Below are positions 47,501-56,216 of a stretch of DNA of 64,000 bases, piece by piece. The first letter of the stretch is position 1. Every line of letters starts with the position of its first letter. A program made the translations under genes and the position numbers. The notes beneath the pieces were generated by a model that saw only the letters and a program-made list of their open reading frames with translations, ran no database searches and was not told the DNA's origin. Where the stretch lies: positions 124,001 through 188,000 of the forward strand of contig NZ_JAFIQT010000003.1 of assembly GCF_017355935.1 (NCBI RefSeq). The letters are read 5' to 3'. Origin of the DNA: Telluribacter humicola (lineage in GTDB: Bacteria; Bacteroidota; Bacteroidia; Cytophagales; Spirosomataceae).

Positions 47501-47571
47501 AGGTTCCGAGCGGATTCGAACCGCTGTACAAGGTTTTGCAGACCTCTGCCTAGCCGCTCGGCCACGGAACC
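47501..47571 (-). tRNA. tRNA-Cys (anticodon GCA)
   Basis: A 71-base cloverleaf. Acceptor GGTTCCG pairs with CGGAACC, the anticodon loop is CTGCAAA and the T loop is TTCGAAT. CCA is not encoded. It lies 72 bases downstream of rpsA on the same strand. Confidence 0.95.
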
Positions 47572-47643
47572 TTATGAGCCGCTTAGCTGATCGTAGCTGG
47601 TGTACTTTCAGCTAAGCTGGCGCAAAATTATAAATTATTCAGA

Positions 47644-49482
47644 TTACTCCTCGTCTTTAGCGTCTTTTTTAGCAGCTTTTTTATCTTTCTTTTCTGTCTC
47701 TTCCATTTGTTCTTTCAGAGCGGACAGAACGTCAAGGTCACCGAAGGTAGCTTTCTCTGCTTCTTTGGCAGCTGGGGCATCGGCTTTAGGAGCTGATTTC
47801 TTAGCTTTGTCCTCTTTTTTCTCTTCTACAACGCTACCACCCTGCCATACCTTAGTATGAGAAAGTACGATCTTCTTTTCGTCCTTAGAGAATTCGAGTA
47901 CAGTGAAGTCAAGGCTCTCGCCTACTTCAGCTACCGAACCATCTTCCTTAGCAAGGTTTTTCAGTACTACTACGCCTTCGATTCCGTAAGGAAGCTCAAG
48001 GGTAGCAAACTTATCACCTTTAGATACGATTGTACAACGGTGTACTGAACCTACTGCGAAGATAGACTCGAATGTATCCCATGGGTTTTCTTCAAGCTGC
48101 TTGTGGCCAAGGGCCAGACGACGGTTGTCGGCATCCAGCTCAAGTACTACTACTTCCAGTTCCTCACCTACTTTGATGAAGTCAGAAGGGTGCTTGATCT
48201 TCTTAGTCCATGACAGATCAGATACGTGTACCAGACCGTCGATTCCTTCTTCCAGTTCGATGAACAGACCGAAGTTGGTCAGGTTACGAACGATACCCTT
48301 GTGACGGGTACCGATAGCGTACTTGTCTTTCAGGTCAGCCTGAGTCCAAGGATCTTCGGTCAGCTGCTTAATGCCAAGTGACATCTTGCGCTCCTGACGA
48401 TCCAGTGTAAGTACTACTGCTTCGATCTCGTCGCTTACGCTCATGAACTCCTGTGGGTTACGCAGGTGCTGCGACCATGACATTTCAGACACGTGGATCA
48501 GACCTTCAACACCCGGACGGATTTCAAGGAATGCACCGTAGTCAGCTACATTCACGATACGGCCCGATACTTTGGAACCAACCTGAATCTCCTCTGACAG
48601 TGAATCCCAAGGATGTGCCTGAAGCTGCTTCAGACCCAGTGAGATACGCTTCTTCTCTTCGTCGAAGTCGAGTACTACTACGTTGAGTTTCTGGTCGAGG
48701 TTCAACAGCTCTGATGGGTGGTTGATACGTCCCCATGAGATATCTGTGATGTGCAACAGACCATCTACTCCACCAAGGTCGATGAACACACCGAAGTTGG
48801 TCATGTTCTTGATAACACCTTCGAGTACCTGGCCTTTCTCGAGGTTGTTGAGGATTTGCTGACGCTGAGCTTCGAGATCTTTCTCGATCAGGATCTTGTG
48901 CGATACTACTACGTTATCGTTAGCGTAGTTGATCTTTACAACCTTCACCTCCATGCGCTTACCAACGAATACGTCGAAGTCACGGATAGGTTTCACATCG
49001 ATCTGTGAACCTGGCAAGAAGGCTTCGATACCGAAGATATCCACGATCAGACCACCCTTAGTTCTGCGTTTCACAGTGGCGTCGATCACCAGATCCTCGT
49101 CAAATGACTTCTGAATATTATCCCAGGCAGTGATAACCTTCGCTTTCTTGCGTGAAAGCACCAACTGTCCCTGAGCATCTTCCTGATTTTCTACGTAAAC
49201 TTCTACCTCATCTCCAATCTTCAGATTAGGAATGTCACGGAATTCGTTGTACGACACCAGGCCGTCTGATTTGAATCCAATGTTCAAAATAACTTCGCGG
49301 TCGGTGATACCTACCACAGTTCCTTTTACTACCTCTTTTTCCTGAATAGGAGAAAGGGTGTTTTCGTACATTTCCTCCAAACGAGTACGTTCGGCGGCTG
49401 AATAACCGGTGCCGAATCCTTTGTCATCGGCCTTTTCCCAATCGAAGTCGGGGAGTGCTTGGCTTTGTCTTCCTTTTGCCAT
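47644..49482 (-). CDS. rpsA: 30S ribosomal protein S1
   Basis: A 612-residue protein with six S1 RNA-binding repeats, seen in the recurring GxxxxGxVxxxxxxGxFxxLxxGxxGLxHxSxxSW pattern (for example VLEGVIKNMTNFGVFIDLGG and GLIHVSEMSW). The C-terminal tail is Lys/Glu/Ala-rich. S1 helps bind mRNA to the 30S subunit, which may matter more here because leaders lack Shine-Dalgarno sites. The leader of about 95 bases contains a CAGCC/GGCTG hairpin, and a TATCTTTG -7 box is at the complement of 49577-49584. Confidence 0.95.
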   Translation of the reverse strand: MAKGRQSQALPDFDWEKADDKGFGTGYSAAERTRLEEMYENTLSPIQEKEVVKGTVVGITDREVILNIGFKSDGLVSYNEFRDIPNLKIGDEVEVYVENQEDAQGQLVLSRKKAKVITAWDNIQKSFDEDLVIDATVKRRTKGGLIVDIFGIEAFLPGSQIDVKPIRDFDVFVGKRMEVKVVKINYANDNVVVSHKILIEKDLEAQRQQILNNLEKGQVLEGVIKNMTNFGVFIDLGGVDGLLHITDISWGRINHPSELLNLDQKLNVVVLDFDEEKKRISLGLKQLQAHPWDSLSEEIQVGSKVSGRIVNVADYGAFLEIRPGVEGLIHVSEMSWSQHLRNPQEFMSVSDEIEAVVLTLDRQERKMSLGIKQLTEDPWTQADLKDKYAIGTRHKGIVRNLTNFGLFIELEEGIDGLVHVSDLSWTKKIKHPSDFIKVGEELEVVVLELDADNRRLALGHKQLEENPWDTFESIFAVGSVHRCTIVSKGDKFATLELPYGIEGVVVLKNLAKEDGSVAEVGESLDFTVLEFSKDEKKIVLSHTKVWQGGSVVEEKKEDKAKKSAPKADAPAAKEAEKATFGDLDVLSALKEQMEETEKKDKKAAKKDAKDEE

Positions 49483-49576
49483 AAATAGTTTATAGAATCG
49501 CTCTTTGATACATCAGCCTCCGAGCTAAAAGGCTGAAAATTAGTGATACATGGTTTTACTTTCGAAAAATAGACCG

Positions 49577-49584
49577 CAAAGATA
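49577..49584 (-). promoter_or_regulatory. rpsA promoter -7 box
   Basis: TATCTTTG on the minus strand is a full TAnnTTTG match. TTTA lies 18 bases upstream in the -33 position, within a T-rich tract that belongs to the previous terminator. The start codon is about 95 bases downstream. Confidence 0.6.
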
Positions 49585-49608
49585 GGAAAATAAAAAAAAA
49601 GATAAACA

Positions 49609-49653
49609 CAGAGGCTCAAGTTTTTACAGATTACGTAAAAACTTGAGCCTCTG
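49609..49653 (-). terminator. Terminator of the HNH nuclease gene
   Basis: A perfect 19-bp stem (49609-49627 and 49635-49653) with a 7-base loop is followed on the minus strand by a long T-rich tract. It begins 23 bases past the HNH gene stop. Confidence 0.88.
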
Positions 49654-49676
49654 AACTATATATACTATGTTACCTC

Positions 49677-50189
49677 TTAGTAGATCGCTTCTTTGGCACC
49701 CAGATACGGTAACCAGCCATCATCGACAACTCCCGAAAAATCACGAAGGAACATCAGGAATGAAGGCTTGAAAGGGCGCTGACGTAGTGGCATACCGGCC
49801 TCTTCGGGAGTATAATCCCCTTTACGTGAGTTGCAGCGCTTACAGGCGGTGGCCAGGTTGTCCCAGTTGGTCTTGCCGCCCCGTGACTTGGGTAATACAT
49901 GGTCGAGTGTCAGGTCATCACTGATGCCACAGTACTGGCAGCGGTTTCCGTCCCGCTTGAAGATGTTCTGCCGGGTCATCATTACACCACGGTAGGGTAA
50001 GTGGACGTAGCGGTGTAGACGAATTACTGTTGGCATGGGAAATACCTCCCGAACACTTCGCAGTACATGGGTAGGTGACTCCGCCAGTAACTCTGCCTTG
50101 TTCATATAAACCAGCAAAAAAGCCTTAGGTACCGAACAAACACTTAATGCACTGTAATCTTGATTAAGAACCAAAACTTTCCTGCCCAT
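49677..50189 (-). CDS. HNH endonuclease
   Basis: The start is put at MGRKVLVLNQDYSALSV (170 residues), the usual start of this family; the frame upstream for 48 codons is hydrophobic and has no family match. The HNH core holds a zinc pair C84/C87 (CQYC), the catalytic DH at 96-97 (TLDHVLPKSRGG), N111 (NWDNLATACKRCN) and C116/C119. Proteins of this type are common single genes in many bacteria, and their biological target is unclear. No restriction or mobile gene is nearby. It lies 146 bases downstream of smpB on the same strand; that gap holds no clear promoter. Confidence 0.88.
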   Translation of the reverse strand: MGRKVLVLNQDYSALSVCSVPKAFLLVYMNKAELLAESPTHVLRSVREVFPMPTVIRLHRYVHLPYRGVMMTRQNIFKRDGNRCQYCGISDDLTLDHVLPKSRGGKTNWDNLATACKRCNSRKGDYTPEEAGMPLRQRPFKPSFLMFLRDFSGVVDDGWLPYLGAKEAIY

Positions 50190-50335
50190 GGATCTAGATA
50201 TGATTTCTTCTACCAATATATATATTCCCCTAATTAATAACGTAATAATCAGGCTAAATGTTGGTAAAATTGCCGGTAGAGCAATAGAAGAAATGACTAG
50301 TGCAGGCAGCTCTTTAATGCCCGCAACAAACATGG

Positions 50336-50794
50336 CTAATAATCCATCCGATCGGTCTCCCGTTTGACGTCGCGCTCCTTGATGGTCTCCCGTTTATCGT
50401 AGAGTTTCTTCCCTTTTGCCAGAGCAACCTCAAGTTTGGCTAGTCCACGGTCACTGGTATACAGGCGAACAGGAATAATGGTCAGCCCCTGGTCTTTTAG
50501 TTTTTCGGCAAGACGACGAAGTTCACGCTTGGTAAGTAGCAGCTTGCGGTCGCGGAGTGGTTCGTGGTTGTAGTGGGTGCCTTCGGTATAGGGCGATATG
50601 TGCATGTTCCGGATATATAGCTCCTCCCCCATAAACAGGCAATAAGCATCCTGCAGATTGACCTTTCCCTGGCGGATAGACTTGATTTCGGTACCGGTGA
50701 GCATCATTCCCGCCGAGAATGTTTCCAGAAAAAAATATTCAAATGAGGCGCGGCGGTTCTGGATGTTTACCTTTTTAGCTATTTTGTCGGACAT
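50336..50794 (-). CDS. smpB: SsrA-binding protein SmpB
   Basis: A 152-residue protein with the oligonucleotide-binding barrel (FLETFSAGMMLTGTEIKSIRQGKVNLQDAYC) and the basic C-terminal tail (GKKLYDKRETIKERDVKRETDR) that enters the mRNA channel. With tmRNA it rescues stalled ribosomes; the tmRNA gene is not in this window. It is divergent from the NTF2-like gene across 61 bases. Confidence 0.96.
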   Translation of the reverse strand: MSDKIAKKVNIQNRRASFEYFFLETFSAGMMLTGTEIKSIRQGKVNLQDAYCLFMGEELYIRNMHISPYTEGTHYNHEPLRDRKLLLTKRELRRLAEKLKDQGLTIIPVRLYTSDRGLAKLEVALAKGKKLYDKRETIKERDVKRETDRMDY

Positions 50795-50819
50795 TTTGTT
50801 GTTCTTTCTGAAAGGATTG

Positions 50820-50827
50820 CAAAGTTA
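50820..50827 (-). promoter_or_regulatory. Candidate smpB promoter -7 box
   Basis: TAACTTTG on the minus strand matches the -7 consensus, with TTGG at the -33 distance (19 bases). The smpB ATG is 25 bases downstream. Confidence 0.55.
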
Positions 50828-50855
50828 CTTCATTCAAAAAACTATACCAATTTCT

Positions 50856-51332
50856 ATGGCAGTGACACGCTTATGCGCAGCACTTATGGCAGGTACAGTA
50901 GCTGCGCTTATATCTTTCTCTGCGAATGCACAAGCTCCCGGTGAGGTAGCTGCCGCACGTGCTGTCGTGGATCAGCTCTTTACGGGCATGCGATCCGGAG
51001 ATTCGTCGCTGGTGCGTCGGGCCTTTTTGCCGGATGCCTCTCTACAATCTGTAACTACCGCATCCGATGGTACCGTGAAGGTACGCAAAGATGCCATTCA
51101 GGGATTTATTAATGCCGTAGGTACTCCTCATGATGAGGTATGGGACGAGCAGATCTATGATGTAAAGGTACAGATAGATGGCCCCATGGCTATTGTGTGG
51201 ACTCCTTATAAGTTCTTCCTGGGGAGCAAGTTCAGCCACTGCGGCGTCAACGCCTTTACGCTGGTTAAGACTACGGAGGGATGGAAGATAGCCGGTATAA
51301 CAGATACCCGGCGTCGTGACAACTGCCTGTAA
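50856..51332 (+). CDS. Exported NTF2-like (SnoaL/DUF4440-type) protein
   Basis: The start at 50856 (MAVTRLCAALMAGTVAAL) is chosen because it begins a signal peptide ending FSANAQ; the longer frame overlaps smpB. The 158-residue product has the cone-shaped NTF2-like fold pattern (VVDQLFTGMRSGDSSLVRRAFLPDASLQS, then GPMAIVWTPYKFFLGSKFSHCG). The Cys pattern suggests no metal site. Such exported lumazine-binding-like or NTF2 proteins are common in Bacteroidota and their ligands are unknown. It is convergent with the radical SAM gene with only three bases between them. Confidence 0.8.
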   Translation: MAVTRLCAALMAGTVAALISFSANAQAPGEVAAARAVVDQLFTGMRSGDSSLVRRAFLPDASLQSVTTASDGTVKVRKDAIQGFINAVGTPHDEVWDEQIYDVKVQIDGPMAIVWTPYKFFLGSKFSHCGVNAFTLVKTTEGWKIAGITDTRRRDNCL

Positions 51333-51335
51333 AGA

Positions 51336-52313
51336 TTAGAACCTGATCATCTGCTTCCAGGTACCTTTGATACGGTTGTACTTAAGGGTACTTGGCAACG
51401 CCTTCCACCAGTACTTATTAATCTCTACGGCAAAGGAAGGCTGCATGTAGCAGTTGATGGCGCAGCCTTCGCAGGCCGGCAGACGGCCTTCAAGAGCTAC
51501 CAGCTTCTGTACCTCCTCGGATAGGTACAGGTCGTGAAGATTGCCTTCAATAGAATGTTCTTTTAGTCCCAGATGATAGCAGGGCAGCACCAGTTTATTT
51601 TCGGGAGATATTACCAGTGTAGTACTACCTGCCTTACATACCGGCGCCTCAGTATGGTTACCGCCGTCGAGTCGTAGCTGTACGAAGGCTTCATTGAGAT
51701 ATACGTTTTTCTGCTTTCCCCAATGGACCAGTTCGCTCAACGCCTCTTTGGATAAGTTGCCACCAACGGTATTGTACTCAAACACCGGATTCAGGATCAG
51801 TACCAGGTTGTTAGGTATACATACCTTCTCCCACACCTGTCGGATCTGATGGACATTACTTTCAAATACAGTAAAGATGATGTCTGGCCGCTCCCCAAAA
51901 CCTCGGGCCACTTCGATGGACTCCATTACTTTATCAAAGCACTTGACGCCTCGGGAGAGATCATGTTCATCGCGGTGGGGGGAGTCGAGGGAGAGGTGAA
52001 GCATATCGATCAGTCCCCGTAGCTTGTGAGCGTACTTTGGGTACAACAGCCCGTTGGTAGTAACGGTGGTGATCATACCCAAAGCCTTGGCCTCACGCAA
52101 TAATTCGTCAAGCTGACGGTGCAACAGGGGCTCGCCCCCGGTAAAGTCCACTACCTTTACGCCCAGTCGTTTCAGGTCCCGCAGGTTCTGCCGCGCGTTC
52201 TCCACCGTCACGTACGGAGAGGGGCGCTCCCAGATGTCGCAGAAGCTACAGGTAGCGTTACAACGGTACGTTACGTAGTAGTTGCACAACACAGGGTGGG
52301 AAACCAGGCGCAT
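51336..52313 (-). CDS. Radical SAM protein with SPASM-like C terminus
   Basis: A 325-residue enzyme with the radical SAM cluster motif CNATCSFC (Cys18, 22, 25), followed by DFTGGEPLLHRQL and TTNGLLYPKY typical of the AdoMet core. The C-terminal region has further cysteines: CKAGSTTL, LPCYHLGL and LPACEGCAINCYM, which may bind an extra iron-sulfur cluster, as in SPASM/twitch enzymes. The substrate is unknown; no precursor peptide is visible next to it. The stop of accD lies four bases upstream of its start region, so the two are probably cotranscribed. Confidence 0.85.
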   Translation of the reverse strand: MRLVSHPVLCNYYVTYRCNATCSFCDIWERPSPYVTVENARQNLRDLKRLGVKVVDFTGGEPLLHRQLDELLREAKALGMITTVTTNGLLYPKYAHKLRGLIDMLHLSLDSPHRDEHDLSRGVKCFDKVMESIEVARGFGERPDIIFTVFESNVHQIRQVWEKVCIPNNLVLILNPVFEYNTVGGNLSKEALSELVHWGKQKNVYLNEAFVQLRLDGGNHTEAPVCKAGSTTLVISPENKLVLPCYHLGLKEHSIEGNLHDLYLSEEVQKLVALEGRLPACEGCAINCYMQPSFAVEINKYWWKALPSTLKYNRIKGTWKQMIRF

Positions 52314-52317
52314 AGTT

Positions 52318-53160
52318 TTAGCTTAGTATCTTCAGCAAGCTGCTCAGCTTTTCCTTAAGGTCTTTACGATCTACGATAAAATCAAGGAAGCCATGCTCCA
52401 GTACGAACTCAGCACTCTGGAAGCCCTTGGGCAGGTCTTTACCTATGGTCTCCCGGATAACGCGAGGTCCGGCGAATCCGATGAGGGCACCCGGCTCAGA
52501 GATATTGAAGTCACCCAGCATAGCGTACGAAGCCGTCACACCTCCTGTAGTAGGATCGGTCAGCAGAGATATGTAGGGGATCTTTGCCTCCGCGAGTAAC
52601 GCCAGCTTAGCTGAAGTCTTGGCCATCTGCATCAGCGACAGACCAGCTTCCATCATACGGGCTCCGCCCGATCGTGATATCATGAGGAAAGGCTGCTTGT
52701 GCAGTAGCGAGTAGTCAATAGCCCGGGCGATCTTCTCCCCTACTACTGATCCCATAGAGCCCCCGATGAAGTTAAAGTCCATACAAGCTATGGTGATGTC
52801 CTGTTCGTTCATCTTACCATGTGCAGTACGTACGGCGTCTTTTAGCCCGGTCTTGAGCATGGTACTCCGGATACGGTCCGGGTAGGGCTTCGTATCTATA
52901 AACTTGAGCGGATCACCCGATCGTAAGGTAGCATCGAGTTCGGTAAACTCATTGTTATCAAAAAGCAGCTCAAAATAAGCTTCTGAGCCAACTTTATCAT
53001 GGTAGTTGCAGTGAGCGCAGGTATAAGCATTCAGCTTGTGCTCACGGGTGTGCATAATCTTCTTACAGTTAGGACACTGATACCAAAGCCCGTCGGGGGC
53101 TTCGCGCTTCATTTCCGTTGGGGTATTGATCCCTTTTTCTTTCCGAACAAACCAAGACAT
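52318..53160 (-). CDS. accD: Acetyl-CoA carboxylase carboxyltransferase subunit beta
   Basis: A 280-residue protein with the N-terminal four-Cys zinc ribbon (Cys29, 32, 48, 51) and the crotonase-like carboxyltransferase core ([51 protein letters not shown]). It transfers carboxyl from biotin carrier protein to acetyl-CoA, the first step of fatty-acid synthesis. Its leader of about 75 bases contains a GCTAAGAGC/GCTCTTAAC hairpin. Confidence 0.95.
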   Translation of the reverse strand: MSWFVRKEKGINTPTEMKREAPDGLWYQCPNCKKIMHTREHKLNAYTCAHCNYHDKVGSEAYFELLFDNNEFTELDATLRSGDPLKFIDTKPYPDRIRSTMLKTGLKDAVRTAHGKMNEQDITIACMDFNFIGGSMGSVVGEKIARAIDYSLLHKQPFLMISRSGGARMMEAGLSLMQMAKTSAKLALLAEAKIPYISLLTDPTTGGVTASYAMLGDFNISEPGALIGFAGPRVIRETIGKDLPKGFQSAEFVLEHGFLDFIVDRKDLKEKLSSLLKILS

Positions 53161-53186
53161 AAGCAGTAGTAGGTTAATCGCGCGAC

Positions 53187-53274
53187 GCTAAGAGCAACGC
53201 CTTCTGGCTCTTAACAACGAAATCACGACGTAATGAGGCTTCAAATATAGTAATAAATGTATTGTAACCTCAAA
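53187..53274 (-). promoter_or_regulatory. accD promoter and leader hairpin
   Basis: On the minus strand TTTG (complement of 53271-53274) and TATATTTG (complement of 53242-53249) are 21 bases apart, within the tolerated range; the -33 box lies in the last codons of the upstream glycosylase gene. In the leader, GCTAAGAGC (53187-53195) and GCTCTTAAC (53207-53215) form a 9-bp hairpin with no T run. Confidence 0.55.
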
Positions 53275-53971
53275 GTGATAGGTAGTATTGACGCCGCGAA
53301 GGAGGAAGCCGCTCGATGGCATATCGTAACGAGGTACGCGGTAACTGATCAATATACTGATGCAAAAACTCTTCCATCACATCCAGATCGCGCTTACCTA
53401 CTTCCCGCAGCATCCATCCTATGGCTTTATGAATCAGATGGTGCTTATGCGGCAGCAGTAACCGGGCAACGGCCAGTGTGTCCTGGTACTCGCCTTTGCG
53501 GATGTAGTAGTGGGTGGCTACTATAGCTACCCGCTGTGTCCACAGGTCGGGCTGTCTGCCCATGTCCAGCAGCGGGCTTCGGTCTTTATCAAACAGGTAC
53601 CTTCCTACAATGTCCCGGGCTGAGGCATCTACCAAGTCCCAGTTATTGATGTACTTTATATTACTTAAGTACATATCGTAAAGCTTCCTCTGCTCCTCAT
53701 CCGAAGCTTTGGCAAACTGATTTACCATTATCAACAGAGCCGTCAGCCGACATTCATGAATCGGGTCACGTAGCAGGAGGAGAAGTTGATCCGTAGGAAG
53801 CGTACGCCAGCGGCGGACTACTTCTCGCACCTGTGGATTGGAAACGCCCAAAAACTGATCGCCTTCGGCATACTGACCAGGCTTGGCCTGAAAATAGCGG
53901 ACTACAAAATCAGCTCTTACCGGATCAGCAAAAGCCTGCAGGTCACTCCGGACTGCCTGAACCAAATCCAT
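53270..53971 (-). CDS. DNA alkylation repair protein, AlkD family
   Basis: A 233-residue HEAT-repeat-type DNA glycosylase. Conserved features are FLGVSNPQVREVVRRW, IHECRLTALLIMVNQF, INNWDLVDASARDIVG (with the Asp of the active cleft) and HHLIHKAIGWMLREVGKRD. AlkD removes bulky or positively charged alkyl bases such as 3- and 7-methylpurines. It lies upstream of accD on the same strand, whose promoter overlaps its end, and is divergent from the FMN reductase gene. Confidence 0.9.
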   Translation of the reverse strand: MDLVQAVRSDLQAFADPVRADFVVRYFQAKPGQYAEGDQFLGVSNPQVREVVRRWRTLPTDQLLLLLRDPIHECRLTALLIMVNQFAKASDEEQRKLYDMYLSNIKYINNWDLVDASARDIVGRYLFDKDRSPLLDMGRQPDLWTQRVAIVATHYYIRKGEYQDTLAVARLLLPHKHHLIHKAIGWMLREVGKRDLDVMEEFLHQYIDQLPRTSLRYAIERLPPSRRQYYLSL

Positions 53972-54052
53972 ATGAAATTGTTTTTCTACCTAGATCAACC
54001 TAAACGGCACTACTGCCTCTTTAATTTTACTTATTACTTCCCTAACGGAACC

Positions 54053-54595
54053 ATGAATGATCCTACCACTCCTATTGTGATTATTGTAGGTACTAACCGC
54101 CCTCATTCTGTATCTCGTCAAATAGCTGATTACTATCAACAAATACTTCACCGCAACGGAGCTACCAGTACTATACTGGATCTGCACGAGCTTCCGGCTG
54201 ACTTTACCGTATCTGCTTTGTACAGTAATAATGGCAAAAGCGAAGCATTTAACCAACTCCGAAAGCTGGTGGATGACGCAGAGAAGTTCGTGTTTATAGT
54301 ACCTGAATACAATGGCTCTTATCCGGGAGTACTCAAAGCCTTCATTGATGGACTACCCTATCCCAACAGCTTTACAAACAAGAAAGCAGCGCTGGTGGGA
54401 CTTTCGTCTAATACTCAGGGAGCCGTTATAGCGCTAAGCCACCTCAATGATGTATTTAGCTATCTGGGGATGAACACGCTGGCCCTTCGTGTGAAGCTGG
54501 GGCTGATCCGAAGCTATTTCTCTAATGGTATTATAACCAATGATCTCTATAACGAACTGCTGGAAATGCAGGCGCGGCAGTTGATTCAATTCTAA
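54053..54595 (+). CDS. NADPH-dependent FMN reductase
   Basis: The start at 54053 (MNDPTTPIVIIVGTNRPHS) is chosen since the longer frame runs back through the AlkD gene. The 180-residue flavodoxin-fold protein has the phosphate loop GTNRPHSVSRQI and the flavin segment VPEYNGSYPGVLKAFIDGL. It probably reduces FMN or quinones with NADPH; physiological partners are not apparent. It ends just before a very long palindromic terminator. Confidence 0.9.
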   Translation: MNDPTTPIVIIVGTNRPHSVSRQIADYYQQILHRNGATSTILDLHELPADFTVSALYSNNGKSEAFNQLRKLVDDAEKFVFIVPEYNGSYPGVLKAFIDGLPYPNSFTNKKAALVGLSSNTQGAVIALSHLNDVFSYLGMNTLALRVKLGLIRSYFSNGIITNDLYNELLEMQARQLIQF

Positions 54596-54606
54596 TAGTA
54601 GCTCTC

Positions 54607-54658
54607 ACGATATAACAAGAAGAGGTACCTCATGAGGTACCTCTTCTTGTTATATCGT
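54607..54658. terminator. Perfect 52-base palindrome, bidirectional terminator
   Basis: The two 26-base arms (54607-54632 and 54633-54658) are exactly complementary with no spacer; the centre reads CCTCATGAGG. It separates the convergent FMN reductase and ftsZ genes and starts 11 bases past the first stop. In RNA it forms a long hairpin with a minimal loop. Confidence 0.8.
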
Positions 54659-54665
54659 CTGATTT

Positions 54666-56177
54666 CTAGTTCAATCGGTGTTGCTCCATTTCGTGCGCCG
54701 GGATAGCGGGCCGCTTGCAGAGTTCAATCTGACTGCGCCGGTAGGCCGGTGATTCCAGTTCGGAATATTTAATTGATCCATCCCGGAAGCGCTGTACCAT
54801 ATTACGTATCCGCTGCCGCTCCTCGGCCGACCATCCATCGTTTACTTCGTCGTAGCCGTAGGAAGTATTGACGGAGGTTGGTTCATCTATGAAAACGGTA
54901 GGCTCTTCCATAACCACTACGTAGCCACCGCCTGATACGCCTCCAGTGGGTGTCTCTGGCTCTGGTTTGGTAGCAGCCATTGGCTCCTTTTCTATTTCTA
55001 CTGGTTCTACGGGTGGTGTCCAGCGAGGCTGAGGCTCGTCGATCACTTCTATCGGAGTGTACGTTTCTTCTATTTGTACAACAGTAGATACTATTGGTTC
55101 GGGTGTCGACTCAGGTTTACGGATTGTTACTCCCGGAACGGGTGACTCAATACTATCGAAGCCAGCTGCAACAATAGTTACACGCAGTCTATCACCCAGT
55201 GAGTCGTCAGTGATCGTACCCAGCTTGAACATACGGGCTTCGCCCTGCACCTGCGAAAGTACGTACTTCCATATTTCACGCTGCTCGCGCATGGTGGCTT
55301 CCTTCTTCTTGCTGGTAGCCAGGGTTACCAATATACGCTTAGCCCCTGTAATAGTACGATCGTTCAGCAGCGGAGAATCCAGCGCCTGCTTAATAGCCTG
55401 ATAAGCTCTGTCTTCGCCTTCGGCATCGGCCGTTCCCATTACAGACTGACCGGCGCTTTTGAGTACCTTCTCTACGTCTTTGAAGTCCGTGTTGATATTA
55501 CCGCTGGTGGTAATGATCTCGGAGATACTTTTAACCGCATTCAATAAGATACTATCTGCCTCGGCAAATGCCTGAGTAAGCGTCATATCTTCGAACAGCT
55601 CTTCGAGCTTATCGTTCAGTACGACCAATACGGTATCGCTATACTCCTTAAGTTGCTCAATACCCTCCAGGGCCTGCTCTTTCTTGTCAAGACCTTCCCA
55701 GGTATAGGGAGCAGTCACCACAGCAACGGTCAGCTTGCCCATCTCTTTGGCTACCTGGGCAATAACAGGAGCCGCACCGGTACCCGTACCACCACCCATA
55801 CCGGCCGTGATGAATACCATCTGAGTAGCGCCACCTAACAGACCTTTGATTTCTTCTATAGTCTCAAGAGCAGCCTCACGGCCCTTGGTAGCATCGGTAC
55901 CAGCTCCCAGACCTTGAGTAAGATTAGCTCCAAGCTGAATCTTTATAGGGACAGGGCTTTTGTGAAGCGCCTGACGATCAGTATTACAGATAGCGAATTC
56001 TACATCTTTGATCTTATTCTCAAACATGTAGTTGACCGCATTGCTACCACCGCCTCCAACTCCAATTACCTTGATAATGGAGGGTTCCAGCGATCCGCTA
56101 CCACTCGCGATAGTGTTTTTCACGATATCATTCACAATGTAATCTTGGTCTAAGGCGCTGAGTAAGTTCTTATTCAT
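54666..56177 (-). CDS. ftsZ: Cell division protein FtsZ
   Basis: A 503-residue tubulin homologue. The signature GGGTGTG is at 128-134, the T7 loop appears as NTDFKD, and an N-terminal IKVIGVGGGGSNAVNYM nucleotide-binding stretch is present. After the polymerising core (to about 345) comes a Pro/Glu-rich linker and a C-terminal segment (SPAYRRSQIEL and beyond) that should bind FtsA. It forms the division ring. It is the last gene of the cell-wall/division cluster. Confidence 0.96.
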   Translation of the reverse strand: MNKNLLSALDQDYIVNDIVKNTIASGSGSLEPSIIKVIGVGGGGSNAVNYMFENKIKDVEFAICNTDRQALHKSPVPIKIQLGANLTQGLGAGTDATKGREAALETIEEIKGLLGGATQMVFITAGMGGGTGTGAAPVIAQVAKEMGKLTVAVVTAPYTWEGLDKKEQALEGIEQLKEYSDTVLVVLNDKLEELFEDMTLTQAFAEADSILLNAVKSISEIITTSGNINTDFKDVEKVLKSAGQSVMGTADAEGEDRAYQAIKQALDSPLLNDRTITGAKRILVTLATSKKKEATMREQREIWKYVLSQVQGEARMFKLGTITDDSLGDRLRVTIVAAGFDSIESPVPGVTIRKPESTPEPIVSTVVQIEETYTPIEVIDEPQPRWTPPVEPVEIEKEPMAATKPEPETPTGGVSGGGYVVVMEEPTVFIDEPTSVNTSYGYDEVNDGWSAEERQRIRNMVQRFRDGSIKYSELESPAYRRSQIELCKRPAIPAHEMEQHRLN

Positions 56178-56216
56178 GATCCAGATGTGTAGGGTGAACG
56201 TAGCATCTTATGATTA

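Noticed and set aside
50190-50333. N-terminal membrane extension of the HNH nuclease
   Set aside because: The 48 extra codons are an open spacer after smpB; homologues start at MGRKVLVLNQDYS.
50658-50855. N-terminal extension of the NTF2-like protein
   Set aside because: It overlaps smpB on the opposite strand; the ATG at 50856 begins a proper signal peptide.
53786-54052. N-terminal extension of the FMN reductase
   Set aside because: It lies antisense to the AlkD gene and precedes the normal flavodoxin start MNDPTTPIVIIVGTN.
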